Below, in pieces: positions 29,515 to 37,907 of a stretch of DNA of 64,000 nucleotides. Made by a program: the position numbers and the translations under genes. The number at the start of each line of letters is the position of its first letter. Position 1 is the first letter of the stretch. The DNA is from Aerosticca soli (GTDB lineage: Bacteria; Pseudomonadota; Gammaproteobacteria; Xanthomonadales; Rhodanobacteraceae), in the NCBI RefSeq assembly GCF_003967035.1, contig NZ_AP018560.1, positions 1,697,001-1,761,000 on the forward strand, read 5' to 3'. The notes under the pieces are model-generated. The model ran no database searches, was not told the DNA's origin, and saw only the letters and a program-made list of their open reading frames with translations.

Positions 29515-29536
29515 GAAGGCGGCCGCAGCCGCCTTC
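29515..29536. terminator. Hairpin just after mdh
   Basis: GAAGGCGGC pairs perfectly with GCCGCCTTC around a CGCA loop, 23 bases past the mdh stop on the minus strand. No T-run follows. The rest of the 283-base gap from 29276 shows nothing else I can support. Confidence 0.5.
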
Positions 29537-29558
29537 GCAAGCTCATCGGACGCGACGG

Positions 29559-30542
29559 TCAGCGCGCGAACAGATGCTCGACACCGGCACGCTCCTCGCG
29601 CAGTTCCTTGTCGGTGGCATCCATGCGCGCGCGCGAGAACGCATTGATCTCCAGTCCCTGGACGATGCTGTATTGGCCGTTCTTGCAGGTCACCGGATAG
29701 CCGTAGATGACGCCCGGGGCGATGCCGTAGGAACCGTCGGACGGCACCGCCATCGACACCCAGTCGCCCTCCGGCGTGCCGAGCGCCCAGCTGCGCATGT
29801 GGTCGATCGCCGAGGACGCCGCCGATGCCGCCGACGAGGCGCCGCGTGCCTTGATGATGGCCGCGCCGCGTTGCTGCACGGTCGGGATGAACTCCTGCTC
29901 GTACCAGGCTTGGTCGACCAGACTCAGCGCCGGCTTGCCATCCACGGTGGCATGGTGCAGATCCGGATACTGGGTGGAGCTGTGGTTGCCCCAGATGATC
30001 ACTTTCTTGATCGTGGTGGTGTGCTTGCCGGTCTTTTCGGCGAGCTGCGAGAGCGCGCGGTTGTGGTCCAGCCGCACCATCGCGGTGAACTGGCGCGGGT
30101 CCAGATCCGGTGCGTTGGATTGCGCGATCAGCGCGTTGGTGTTGGCCGGGTTGCCGACCACCAGCACCTTGACGTCACGCTTGGCATGCGCATTCAGCGC
30201 CTTGCCCTGCGGGGCGAAGATGGCGCCGTTGGCTTCCAGCAGGTCCTTGCGTTCCATGCCCGGGCCACGCGGACGCGCGCCGACCAGGAGTGCGTAGTCC
30301 ACGTCCTTGAAGGCGACGTTGACGTCGTCGGTGGCGACCACGCCGGCGAGCAGCGGGAAGGCGCAGTCGTTGAGTTCCATCACCACGCCGTTGAGCGCGC
30401 CCAGCGCGGGCGTGATTTCCAGCAGATGCAGGATCACTGGCTGATCGGGACCGAGCATGTCACCGGCGGCGATGCGGAAGAGAAGCGCGTAGCCGATCTG
30501 GCCGGCGGCACCGGTGACGGCGACTCGAACGGGAGCTTTCAT
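29559..30542 (-). CDS. mdh: Malate dehydrogenase
   Basis: NAD-dependent TCA-cycle enzyme, malate to oxaloacetate. The 327-residue protein has the NAD motif [14 protein letters not shown] at the start, substrate arginines in [25 protein letters not shown], and the catalytic histidine in [13 protein letters not shown]. It is the MalateDH_TIGR01759-like type also seen in cytosolic eukaryotic enzymes. An Ala/Ser-rich segment ([15 protein letters not shown]) lies at about residue 230-245. The ATG follows AAGGAGTCATCCC. Confidence 0.96.
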   Translation of the reverse strand: MKAPVRVAVTGAAGQIGYALLFRIAAGDMLGPDQPVILHLLEITPALGALNGVVMELNDCAFPLLAGVVATDDVNVAFKDVDYALLVGARPRGPGMERKDLLEANGAIFAPQGKALNAHAKRDVKVLVVGNPANTNALIAQSNAPDLDPRQFTAMVRLDHNRALSQLAEKTGKHTTTIKKVIIWGNHSSTQYPDLHHATVDGKPALSLVDQAWYEQEFIPTVQQRGAAIIKARGASSAASAASSAIDHMRSWALGTPEGDWVSMAVPSDGSYGIAPGVIYGYPVTCKNGQYSIVQGLEINAFSRARMDATDKELREERAGVEHLFAR

Positions 30543-30612
30543 GGGATGACTCCTTGACGACTCTCAGGGGAAATGACGCAAAAAGGCACGCGGGCAGGCA
30601 TGCCGGCGAGCA

Positions 30613-31833
30613 TCAGGCATGCCGGTCGGCGCGATCGCTCAGTTCGGCGACGAAATCGCGGATGCGCTCGAGGCCGGGCTCGAGCTGCGCCGCTGGACAG
30701 GTATAGGAAATGCGCATCGCCCGCGGCTCGCCGAAGGCCGAGCCCGGCACGCAGGCCACGCCATGGGTTTCCAGCAGCGCGGCGCAAAAGGCGACGTCGT
30801 TTTCGATCGATCGCTCGCGATGGTATTTGCCGAAGGCAAAGGAGATGTCTGGAAAAACATAGAACGCGCCCTGCGGTCGCGGGCACTGCATGCCCGGAAT
30901 GCGCGCCAGGGCGGCGAGCACGGTGTCGCGGCGCGCGGCGAACTCCGCGCATTTGGCGCGCGGGATGTCCTGTGGGCCGGTGAGCGCGGCGATGGCCGCT
31001 GCGGTGACCACCTCGGGCAGGCTGGTGATGTGGCTCGAGTTGAGCGTGGTGACCGCGCGCGCCACCTCCTGCGGGCCGGCCATGAATCCCACCCGCCAGC
31101 CGGGCATGCCGTAGGTCTTGGACAGCGAGTCGACGAAGATCAGCCGCTCCTTGAGCTCCGGCCTTGCGAACACGAAGTTGTGATAGCCCAGGTCATCGAA
31201 CACCAGTGCGTTGTAGATGTCGTCGGTGATGATCCAGGTATCCGGATGGCGCACCAGCACGTCGGCGAGCGCGGCGATTTCCTCGCGCGTGTAGACCATG
31301 CCGGTCGGATTGGAAGGGTTGTTGAACAGGAAAACCTTGGGGCGCCGGGCGAGCGCGGCGTCCAGCTGCTCGGGGCGCAATTTGTAGTGCTGATCCTGCC
31401 CGCAGTGGAGGATGTGGCTGCGCGCCCCGACGATGTCGGCGATGTCACGGTAGGTGGTCCAGAACGGCGCGGCGAAGGCGATTTCGTCGCCCTCGTCGAG
31501 CAGTGCCTCGGCCAGGTTGTAGAGCACCTGCTTGGCGCCGACACCGGTGGCGAGGTGCTCCCGCCCATAGCCGGCAAAGCCCAGCGCCTCGATGTGCGCG
31601 AGGAAGGCATCGAGCAGCGCCTCGGCGCCGCGATTGCTGCCGTATTGGCCCGAGTCGTGCGAGAGCGCCTCGCGCGCGGCGGCGTAGACATGCTCGCCGG
31701 GCAGGAAATTGGGTACGCCGATCGAGAAACTGATGATGTCGCGCCCGGAAGCCTTGAGCTGCTTGGCCTTCTCGGCGATGAGCATGATCGCGCTGGGCTT
31801 GGCGCGGCCGACGCGCTTGGCGAGTTGGGGCAT
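30613..31833 (-). CDS. Class I PLP-dependent aminotransferase
   Basis: A 406-residue fold-type I aminotransferase. It shows NPSNPTGMVYT, the aspartate in WIITDDIYNALVF, and the PLP lysine in DSLSKTYGMPGWRVGF. Members with this layout are mostly aspartate aminotransferases, and the place beside mdh would suit oxaloacetate/aspartate exchange, but alanine or aromatic activity cannot be excluded. The ATG at 31833 (MPQLAKRVGRAKPSAIM) is chosen over longer in-frame starts because the upstream part has no conserved character. Confidence 0.88.
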   Translation of the reverse strand: MPQLAKRVGRAKPSAIMLIAEKAKQLKASGRDIISFSIGVPNFLPGEHVYAAAREALSHDSGQYGSNRGAEALLDAFLAHIEALGFAGYGREHLATGVGAKQVLYNLAEALLDEGDEIAFAAPFWTTYRDIADIVGARSHILHCGQDQHYKLRPEQLDAALARRPKVFLFNNPSNPTGMVYTREEIAALADVLVRHPDTWIITDDIYNALVFDDLGYHNFVFARPELKERLIFVDSLSKTYGMPGWRVGFMAGPQEVARAVTTLNSSHITSLPEVVTAAAIAALTGPQDIPRAKCAEFAARRDTVLAALARIPGMQCPRPQGAFYVFPDISFAFGKYHRERSIENDVAFCAALLETHGVACVPGSAFGEPRAMRISYTCPAAQLEPGLERIRDFVAELSDRADRHA

Positions 31834-31982
31834 GCTTGAACTCGATCGAAACGGGGTGACGTCGGTCGGCGATGTTAGCACGCGGCATTGCAGCATCGCC
31901 GCCGAGGCCACGAGGCGCGGACGGACCAAGCAGGGACGCACCCCGCACCGGCCGCGCACCTCGATGAACCCCGGCCGGACGC

Positions 31983-32492
31983 TCAGCCGCGCGCGTCCAG
32001 CGTGGCATTCCAGGCGGCGATGCGCTCGGCCTGTGCGGCCAGCAAGGCCTCGACGTCGCCTTCGATGTCGATCGACTCGATTACGTCGCCCTGGCGGATC
32101 GCGTCGACCACGCGCTGGTCGTTCGCGTCCAGCACCTCGCCGAAGACGCTGTGCTTGCCGTCCAGCCACGGCGTGGCCACGTGGGTGATGAAGAACTGGC
32201 TGCCGTTGGTGCGCGGTCCGGCATTGGCCATGGAAAGCACGCCGGGCTTGTCATGGCGCAGCGACGGATGGAACTCGTCCTCGAACTTGTAACCCGGACC
32301 GCCGGTCCCGGTGCCCAGTGGACAGCCGCCCTGGATCATGAAGTCGGCGATGACGCGATGGAAGGTCAAGCCGTCGTAATAGCCGCGACGGGCGAGGTTG
32401 ACGAAGTTTGCCACCGTGACCGGCGTCTTGTCCTCGTGCAGACGAAGGCGGATCGGGCCACGTGAGGTGCGCAGGGTGACGGTCAGGCTCAT
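31983..32492 (-). CDS. ppiB: Cyclophilin-type peptidylprolyl isomerase
   Basis: A 169-residue cyclophilin. [15 protein letters not shown] holds the catalytic Arg, Phe, Met and Gln; [24 protein letters not shown] is also typical. No signal peptide is present, so it is the cytoplasmic PpiB type. Start ATG at 32492. The gap of about 150 bases to the aminotransferase shows no clear signal. Confidence 0.93.
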   Translation of the reverse strand: MSLTVTLRTSRGPIRLRLHEDKTPVTVANFVNLARRGYYDGLTFHRVIADFMIQGGCPLGTGTGGPGYKFEDEFHPSLRHDKPGVLSMANAGPRTNGSQFFITHVATPWLDGKHSVFGEVLDANDQRVVDAIRQGDVIESIDIEGDVEALLAAQAERIAAWNATLDARG

Positions 32493-32624
32493 GCGAAGGT
32501 CTCTCGACGCAAAAAAGGTCCAAGAGCGTAGTGCATGCCAAGCCGCTGCGTCATGGCTGGAACGCGGACCATGACGCGCCCTGCCTCCGGGGCATGCCGC
32601 AGCGCCCCGGAGGCAGGCACAAGA

Positions 32625-35158
32625 TCAGAACAGATACTTGACCTGCAGGTTGACTTCACGCCCTTCCAGGGGGCGGGCCAGAATCACGCCATCGGTGCCG
32701 GCCGCCGTGCCGAAGATGCGCGAATTGCTCTCGGTAAGGCCGAGCTCATTGGTCATGTTGGTGCCCTGCAGACTGATCTGCCAGTGATCCTGAACGTGGG
32801 CGATGAGACCGAAATCCCAGGTGCTGTAAGTACCCAGCTGCTGCAAGGCCGACTGGTCCTGGGTATGCGGGCCGACGTGGGTGAAGGTGACATAGGCGGT
32901 GATGTCGCCCCAGGCGAAGGGGAGCAGATAGCTCGGCGTCACCGCATAGCGCACTTTGGGTTGGCGTTGCAGCGGCTTTCCGTTGATACGGATGCATTGA
33001 CTGCTGCCGGTCACGAGATCGGTGTAGAGAAAGCAGGAGTTGTTGTGCGAATAATGGCCATCCAGATAATTGCCCACCAGCTGCACCTTGAAGTTCTTGA
33101 ATGGCGATATCGATCCGGTCAGGTTGACGCCCTTCGAGTCTGAGCCGTAAAGCGATGGCTGCCCAACCGGGACGCCTTGGCTGTCGGTGGGCTGATACAC
33201 CAGGCCGTTGAATTGCCGGTGGTAGACGCTGATGTCCGCATAGATCAGCTCCGATTGATATTTGAAGCCGCCTTCGAAGTTCTGGATTTTCTGCAGGGGC
33301 GCGGTATTGCCGGTGGTATAGCCACGGATGGCATTGTCGAAGTCCCCGAAATGCGCACCCTTGTTGGCACGGAAATAGACGCTCATGTTGTCGGCCAATT
33401 CATAATTGATGCCGAGTGTCCATGAGGGATGGGTCTTGTCGTAACGCGTATGGGCATAGGTGCCGTTGCAAACCGGTACCGCGTTGTCGTAGAGGGTTTC
33501 GTCACGGCCATCCAGATTGACGTTGCTGAGATTGCATACATCGTTGGTGGCATTTTGGTTTTCGATGCGTCCGGAAAGATCGAACAGCCAGCGCCCGATG
33601 CGCCACACGTCCGAAAGATAAAAGACCTTGTTGTTGGCATTGCCGTGTTCGGCAATGTTGTAGCCGCCGTAGTCGAGCAGGCCCTGGCCATCGGTCAGGT
33701 AATAGGTGCGGCCGTTCTGGACGTAACTCACCTGGATAGGCCGCGCATGCGGCGTATTGGTCATGAGCATCTGGTTGCCCAGCGCCCATTTGTCGTCCAT
33801 CTCGTAGTGCGCCAGATAAACGCCGCCGGTCAGCGTGTTGCCCTCGAAAAGCTCTTTGCTGAGCCGGAATTCATTGCTCAGGTTCTTGAGGTGCTTGTGG
33901 ATGTGCCACCATCCCTGATGAATGACGCTCTGATTCGGGTCCACCGCGCCGCCGCCCTTGACATAGGTGGCCTGAGCCGATCCCATCGGCAGATTGAACG
34001 CCCCCATGCTGGCATTGCTGGTATAGAGCATGTCGTTCAGGCTGCCCGGATTGGTACCCGAAAACAGTGCATTGGTGTCGGCGTCACCGCCATCCACGAG
34101 GAACTTGTCGGAAAGACTCCAGCCGTCGCCGAGATCGTAGTCGAAATTGCCCCGAAAAAGCTGAACTTGGCGCCGCGCCCATTGGCCAGATTGGCGTCGG
34201 TGCCGCCCCCTGGATAACCGGGCAAGTGAACGTGCTGGAGTTCCTTGCCGTAATAGGTATCCGTCAAGGGATCGAAACCGGGGTACGAGTGGAATTCGTG
34301 GGTTCCCTTCTGAATCAACGGAATCGGCGTGATGAACTGGTTGCGGTCGTTCAACTGCCGGGCCCACAGCGTCATCGTGCCGTTGTCGCTGTCATGACTC
34401 AGCGTGGCGGTGAATTGCCCGCCCTTGTCCGCCGGGAACTGCGGATCGCGCACGCCGTCGGAATCGCGCCAGAAGCCGCCGATGCTGCCGAACCAGTTGT
34501 TGGCGATCGGAAACCCCAGGAAGCCGTCGATACGACGCAGGTTTTCATCGCCATAGGTGACGCCCAGACTGCCGTGGGGCACGTCCGTACCGGTCTTGAG
34601 AATGAAATTGGCGGTGGCACCGATCTGGCCGTCGCCGAAGACCACGGACGGCCCGCCCTGGACGATTTCCACGCGGTCGACGGTGTCATCCAGCCGGAAA
34701 ATCGACGTGGTCTCGAAAAACGACAGGGTCGGCATGCCATACAGCGGCGAGCCCATGACCTGCGTGGTGAAGAAAGGCGCATCGCCGCCGCCTGGAAAGC
34801 CGGCGATCTCGATGTTGGCACCGGTCTGTCCGCCAGTGGCTTCCGGCCACAGGCCGGGCGCGATCTTGAGCAGATCGGCCGTGCTTTTGGGATTGGCCCT
34901 CTTGATCTGCTCGGCCGTCGCGGTGGTCACCGTGTAGCTGGCGTCGATCTTGCGCAGACCGCCTGCGGAGGTGTTGCCGGTGACGACCACCTGGTCGAGA
35001 TTTTTGGCCGTTGCCGCATCCGCCTTGGGTGTGTCGGTCGCGGCCTTTTGCGCTGGCGCCGGCTTTGCCTGAGCCGTGCGGTCCTGTGCGACACCTCTGC
35101 CCGTGCCCAGGGCCGCCAGGATCGCGACGACGAGCGCCATTTTCTTGTGTTTTGCCAT
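32625..35158 (-). pseudogene. TonB-dependent receptor interrupted by one frameshift
   Basis: Two overlapping frames together give one receptor of about 843 residues. The first part (from 35158) has a signal peptide (MALVVAILAALGTGRGVAQ), a TonB-box region and a plug with VDRVEIVQGGPSVVFGDGQIGA. It reads correctly to GRGAKFSFF. The second part continues with RGNFDYDLGDGWSLSDKFL and runs through the barrel to the C-terminal strand EVNLQVKYLF at 32625. The break lies at a run of C and A bases at 34150-34158 (CCCCGAAAAA on the plus strand), so adding one base restores the frame. It may be a real mutation or a sequencing slip. It sits downstream of the hydroxybutyrate-oligomer hydrolase gene, a natural partner for uptake. 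Confidence 0.88.
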
Positions 35159-35185
35159 GGTTCCCTTCCCTCATCTGCGCCAATG

Positions 35186-35206
35186 CAAGACACGCATCCC
35201 GTCTTG
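35186..35206. promoter_or_regulatory. Inverted repeat CAAGAC-N9-GTCTTG before the receptor
   Basis: It lies 28-48 bases upstream of the receptor start. The sequence CAATGCAAGAC that contains the left arm is also found just downstream of the permease -10 box at 44931-44941, although in the opposite orientation to its gene. It is a candidate operator for the region. Confidence 0.3.
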
Positions 35207-35282
35207 GGAAGCGCCTTGCCCCTGTGGGCGCACCGTCTGGACGGCGCACCATGGGCTTTTTACCGGGGCATGCGCCGACCCT

Positions 35283-35334
35283 CATGTTGCGGGGCAACAT
35301 GCGTCGCCAGCCATAGCCCTGTGGTTTTCAGGGC
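35283..35334. other. Two hairpins between hydrolase and receptor genes
   Basis: CATGTTGC-GGG-GCAACATG (35283-35301) and GCCCTG-N7-CAGGGC (35316-35334, touching the hydrolase stop). They may reduce read-through into the receptor gene or stabilise the message ends. Confidence 0.35.
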
Positions 35335-37151
35335 AGATCGAGGGTGGCGCGTTCCAATGCACCGGCGCCACGCGGCCGGGCAGCGGGGACCGGCACTTCG
35401 GCAGGCCAGGGGCGGCTTTCATAAAGGTGCGCCCACAGCCGGTCGAGGGCGGCATAGCCATAGGCCAGGAGCGGCACGTGTCGCTCGCCGAAACCGGGCA
35501 GCGACAGGAAGGCGTCGAAATGCTGAGCGTGGGGAATCTTCCAGTACAGCGGCGCGCGTCCTTCCCGGTGCAACCAGGCCACGTAGGCATCGGAGGTGAA
35601 AGCCGCCGGCAGCAGGCCGTCGTCGGCGCCGTGCAACACCCATAGCGGCAGCGATGGGCGCGGCAGCCGCACGGTGGTGGCTGCGATCGCCTCGTGCAGG
35701 GCGCGGGATTGGGCCGTGTCGCCTTCCCACAGGGCGCGCAGACACAAAAGTCCCGAAAGCATCGGGTCCATGTCGAAGTCGGCACCGCCGTAAAGGCCGA
35801 TGCCGTTGCCCGGCGGGATGCCGGAGCCGTCGGCCCACCAGGACGCGCGGGTGGCCGGGTCGGCCTCGCCGGGCAATCCGCCGGCACCGACCGCGGCATA
35901 GCGGAAACCACAGGGCATGTCCCTCGGGCCGCGCCGCAGATAGGCCGAGGCATAGGCGGCAGCGATCGCCCGCCACAGGTCGAAGGCCGTGCTGGCGGCG
36001 GCGGTCCGGATCACGGGCTCCTCCCAGCCGTGGGCGCGCAAACGCGCGTAGGCTTGCGCCGCCTGCGTGGCGGGCAGGCTGCCCTCGAGCAGGCCGCGGG
36101 CGTGCAGGCCCGCGCAGCGCAGCGGCCAGGCCTGGGTGCCTGGCGCGCGGGCGAACGGCACGTCGTCGAAACGCGCATCGCCGAGCGCGCAAGGCAGATA
36201 CAGCGCCGCCTCGGTGGCGTAGTCGTAGAGCGCGCGACCCTGCCCTGGCACGTGCACGTTGGGCTCCAGCGCGACGACGCCGGCGAACAGGCCGTCATCG
36301 TCCAGGCCCGCAGCCTGCAGCGCCGCGCCGCCGCCGTTGGAGATGCCGGTGACGATGATGCGGGTGTTTTGGGCGGTGAACGGAGCCAGCGCCGGATAGG
36401 CACGGTCGAGCATGGACAGCCCGAAGCGCGCGGCCTGCAGCACGTGGCGGCCCCAGTCGGCCTCCGGGTTGTCGCCCGAATGCGCGTGCTTGACCGCGAT
36501 GCCGGTCTCGCGCGGCGCCGGCGGCGGCTCGAACTCCAGCGTCGTCTCGCCGCGATGGGCACGGGTGCCGTCCAGCGCCACGCCACTGTCGTCGGCATAG
36601 TCGAAATAGCCCGCGCCGGTACCCTTGTCGGTATAGGCCACGGCACAGCCCCGGGGCAGCCCCCAGGCGCCGGCCAGCGCGATCGCGCCATAGATGCCGC
36701 GCGAACCGGATGAGGCGGCCACCACCAGACAGCGCCGTCGGGTGTCGAAGGCATCGGGCAGCTGCAGCAGGACGCGATGCGGCGAGCGTGCGCCGGGCAG
36801 CCAGGCGAAGGCCTGATATTCGCGCCCGGGCACGTTCGGCACCGCGCCATAGACGCGGCCATAGCCGCCGAGCGGGCCGAGGTCGGCGATGCCTTTCCAG
36901 CTACTCTGGATCGCCCGCCGGCGCAGTTCAGCCGGGGTCGGATGCAGCGGATCGAAAAAAGGCACCGGCAGACCGGCAAGTCCGGTCAGGCCGAGGCCGG
37001 CGCTCAAGAGATCGTCCCCCTGCCGATGTTCGGTGACCCTCACGGGGCCGCGGACGAAATCCGGTGTGGACATGCGTTTCTCCTCGGCGGACGCGGCCGC
37101 CGTGCCGGCGAGCAGCGCGATGACGAACAGCAGGGGGCGCAGACGGGTCAT
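35328..37151 (-). CDS. 3-hydroxybutyrate oligomer hydrolase, secreted
   Basis: A 607-residue alpha/beta hydrolase of the D-(-)-3-hydroxybutyrate oligomer hydrolase family, which cuts water-soluble PHB fragments to monomer. A Sec signal covers residues 1-22 (LLFVIALLAGTAAASA), so it acts in the periplasm or outside. The family start GDDLLSAGLGLTGL is at residues 45-58. The serine nucleophile is in TGISNGGGAALQAAG near residue 270. A late acidic residue in HGADDGLLPAAF and a histidine in KIPHAQHFDAF fit the triad. The ATG is preceded by AGGG. Its promoter carries the element shared with the permease promoter. Confidence 0.85.
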   Translation of the reverse strand: MTRLRPLLFVIALLAGTAAASAEEKRMSTPDFVRGPVRVTEHRQGDDLLSAGLGLTGLAGLPVPFFDPLHPTPAELRRRAIQSSWKGIADLGPLGGYGRVYGAVPNVPGREYQAFAWLPGARSPHRVLLQLPDAFDTRRRCLVVAASSGSRGIYGAIALAGAWGLPRGCAVAYTDKGTGAGYFDYADDSGVALDGTRAHRGETTLEFEPPPAPRETGIAVKHAHSGDNPEADWGRHVLQAARFGLSMLDRAYPALAPFTAQNTRIIVTGISNGGGAALQAAGLDDDGLFAGVVALEPNVHVPGQGRALYDYATEAALYLPCALGDARFDDVPFARAPGTQAWPLRCAGLHARGLLEGSLPATQAAQAYARLRAHGWEEPVIRTAAASTAFDLWRAIAAAYASAYLRRGPRDMPCGFRYAAVGAGGLPGEADPATRASWWADGSGIPPGNGIGLYGGADFDMDPMLSGLLCLRALWEGDTAQSRALHEAIAATTVRLPRPSLPLWVLHGADDGLLPAAFTSDAYVAWLHREGRAPLYWKIPHAQHFDAFLSLPGFGERHVPLLAYGYAALDRLWAHLYESRPWPAEVPVPAARPRGAGALERATLDLP

Positions 37152-37169
37152 CCGCGTACCCTAGCCGAC

Positions 37170-37225
37170 CATCGGCAGTGTGCCATCGTACGAAAGTTCC
37201 ATATCGGCGCTCGACGCTGCCGATG
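37170..37225. promoter_or_regulatory. Inverted repeat flanking the hydrolase promoter
   Basis: CATCGGCAG at 37170-37178 is the exact reverse complement of CTGCCGATG at 37217-37225; 38 bases lie between. They bracket the shared promoter element and lie between the divergent hydrolase and response-regulator genes, where a dimeric or cooperative regulator could bind both arms. Confidence 0.35.
37183..37197 (-). promoter_or_regulatory. Shared promoter element of the hydrolase gene
   Basis: On the minus strand ACTTTCGTACGATGG places TACGAT as the -10 box, with transcription starting about 27 bases before the ATG. It matches the element at 44922-44936 in 12 of 15 bases, in the same orientation to its gene. 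No good -35 hexamer is present, so an activator is likely. The core TCGTACGA is palindromic. Confidence 0.5.
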
Positions 37226-37238
37226 ATGCCGCGCTACC

Positions 37239-37901
37239 GTGACGGAAATGCCCACGCTGCTGATCGCCGACGACCATCCACTGTTTCGCGCCGCCCTGAG
37301 CCAGGCGGCCCGCGTGGCCGTCCCCGCTTGCCTGCTTGCCGAAGCGGGCACGCTCGGCGAGGCGATCGCAACGCTGCAGGCGATGCCGGACATCGACCTC
37401 GTGCTGCTGGACCTGGGCATGCCGGGCAGTCATGGCCTCTCGGGCCTGGCCGCGCTGCGTGGCCAGTTCCCCGGCGTGGCCGTACTGGTCGTTTCGGCCC
37501 ACGACGAGCCGCGCGTGGTACGCCGCGTGCTCGACCACGGCGCGGCGGGCTTCATTCCCAAGAGCGCCCATCCGGACGAGATCGGCGCGGCCATCCGCAC
37601 CGTGCTCGACTGCGGCACCTGGCTTCCCGAGGGCCTGGCGCGGGCGCTGGACTCGATCAAGACCGACCCTGACGATCTCGCTCTCGCCGCGCGCCTGGCC
37701 CGACTCACCGAGCAGCAGTACCGCGTGCTCGCCCTGCTCGGCGAAGGGCTGCTCAACAAGCAGATCGCCGACCGGCTGGGCATCCAGGAGCGCACGGTGA
37801 AGGCGCACGTCACCGCCATCTTCGAAAAGCTCGGCGTGCGCAACCGGACCCAGGCCGGCGTACTGCTCAAGTCGCTGGCGCTGGAATCGTCGATCGACTG
37901 A
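37239..37901 (+). CDS. LuxR-type response regulator (CrbR-like)
   Basis: A 220-residue two-component regulator. The receiver domain (residues 5-120) has acidic residues D11/D12 and the phosphorylated D58 in VLLDLGMPG, with K109 in FIPKSAH. The LuxR helix-turn-helix is LTEQQYRVLALLGEGLLNKQ and ERTVKAHVTAIFEKLGV, residues about 151-200. The start is GTG at 37239 or ATG at 37248. It faces the hybrid kinase, whose stop lies 6 bases past its own stop, and is divergent from the oligomer hydrolase. The SSF-kinase/LuxR pairing is the CrbS/CrbR type, which in Vibrio and Pseudomonas controls acetate use. Confidence 0.9.
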   Translation: MTEMPTLLIADDHPLFRAALSQAARVAVPACLLAEAGTLGEAIATLQAMPDIDLVLLDLGMPGSHGLSGLAALRGQFPGVAVLVVSAHDEPRVVRRVLDHGAAGFIPKSAHPDEIGAAIRTVLDCGTWLPEGLARALDSIKTDPDDLALAARLARLTEQQYRVLALLGEGLLNKQIADRLGIQERTVKAHVTAIFEKLGVRNRTQAGVLLKSLALESSID

Positions 37902-37907
37902 AACGCT

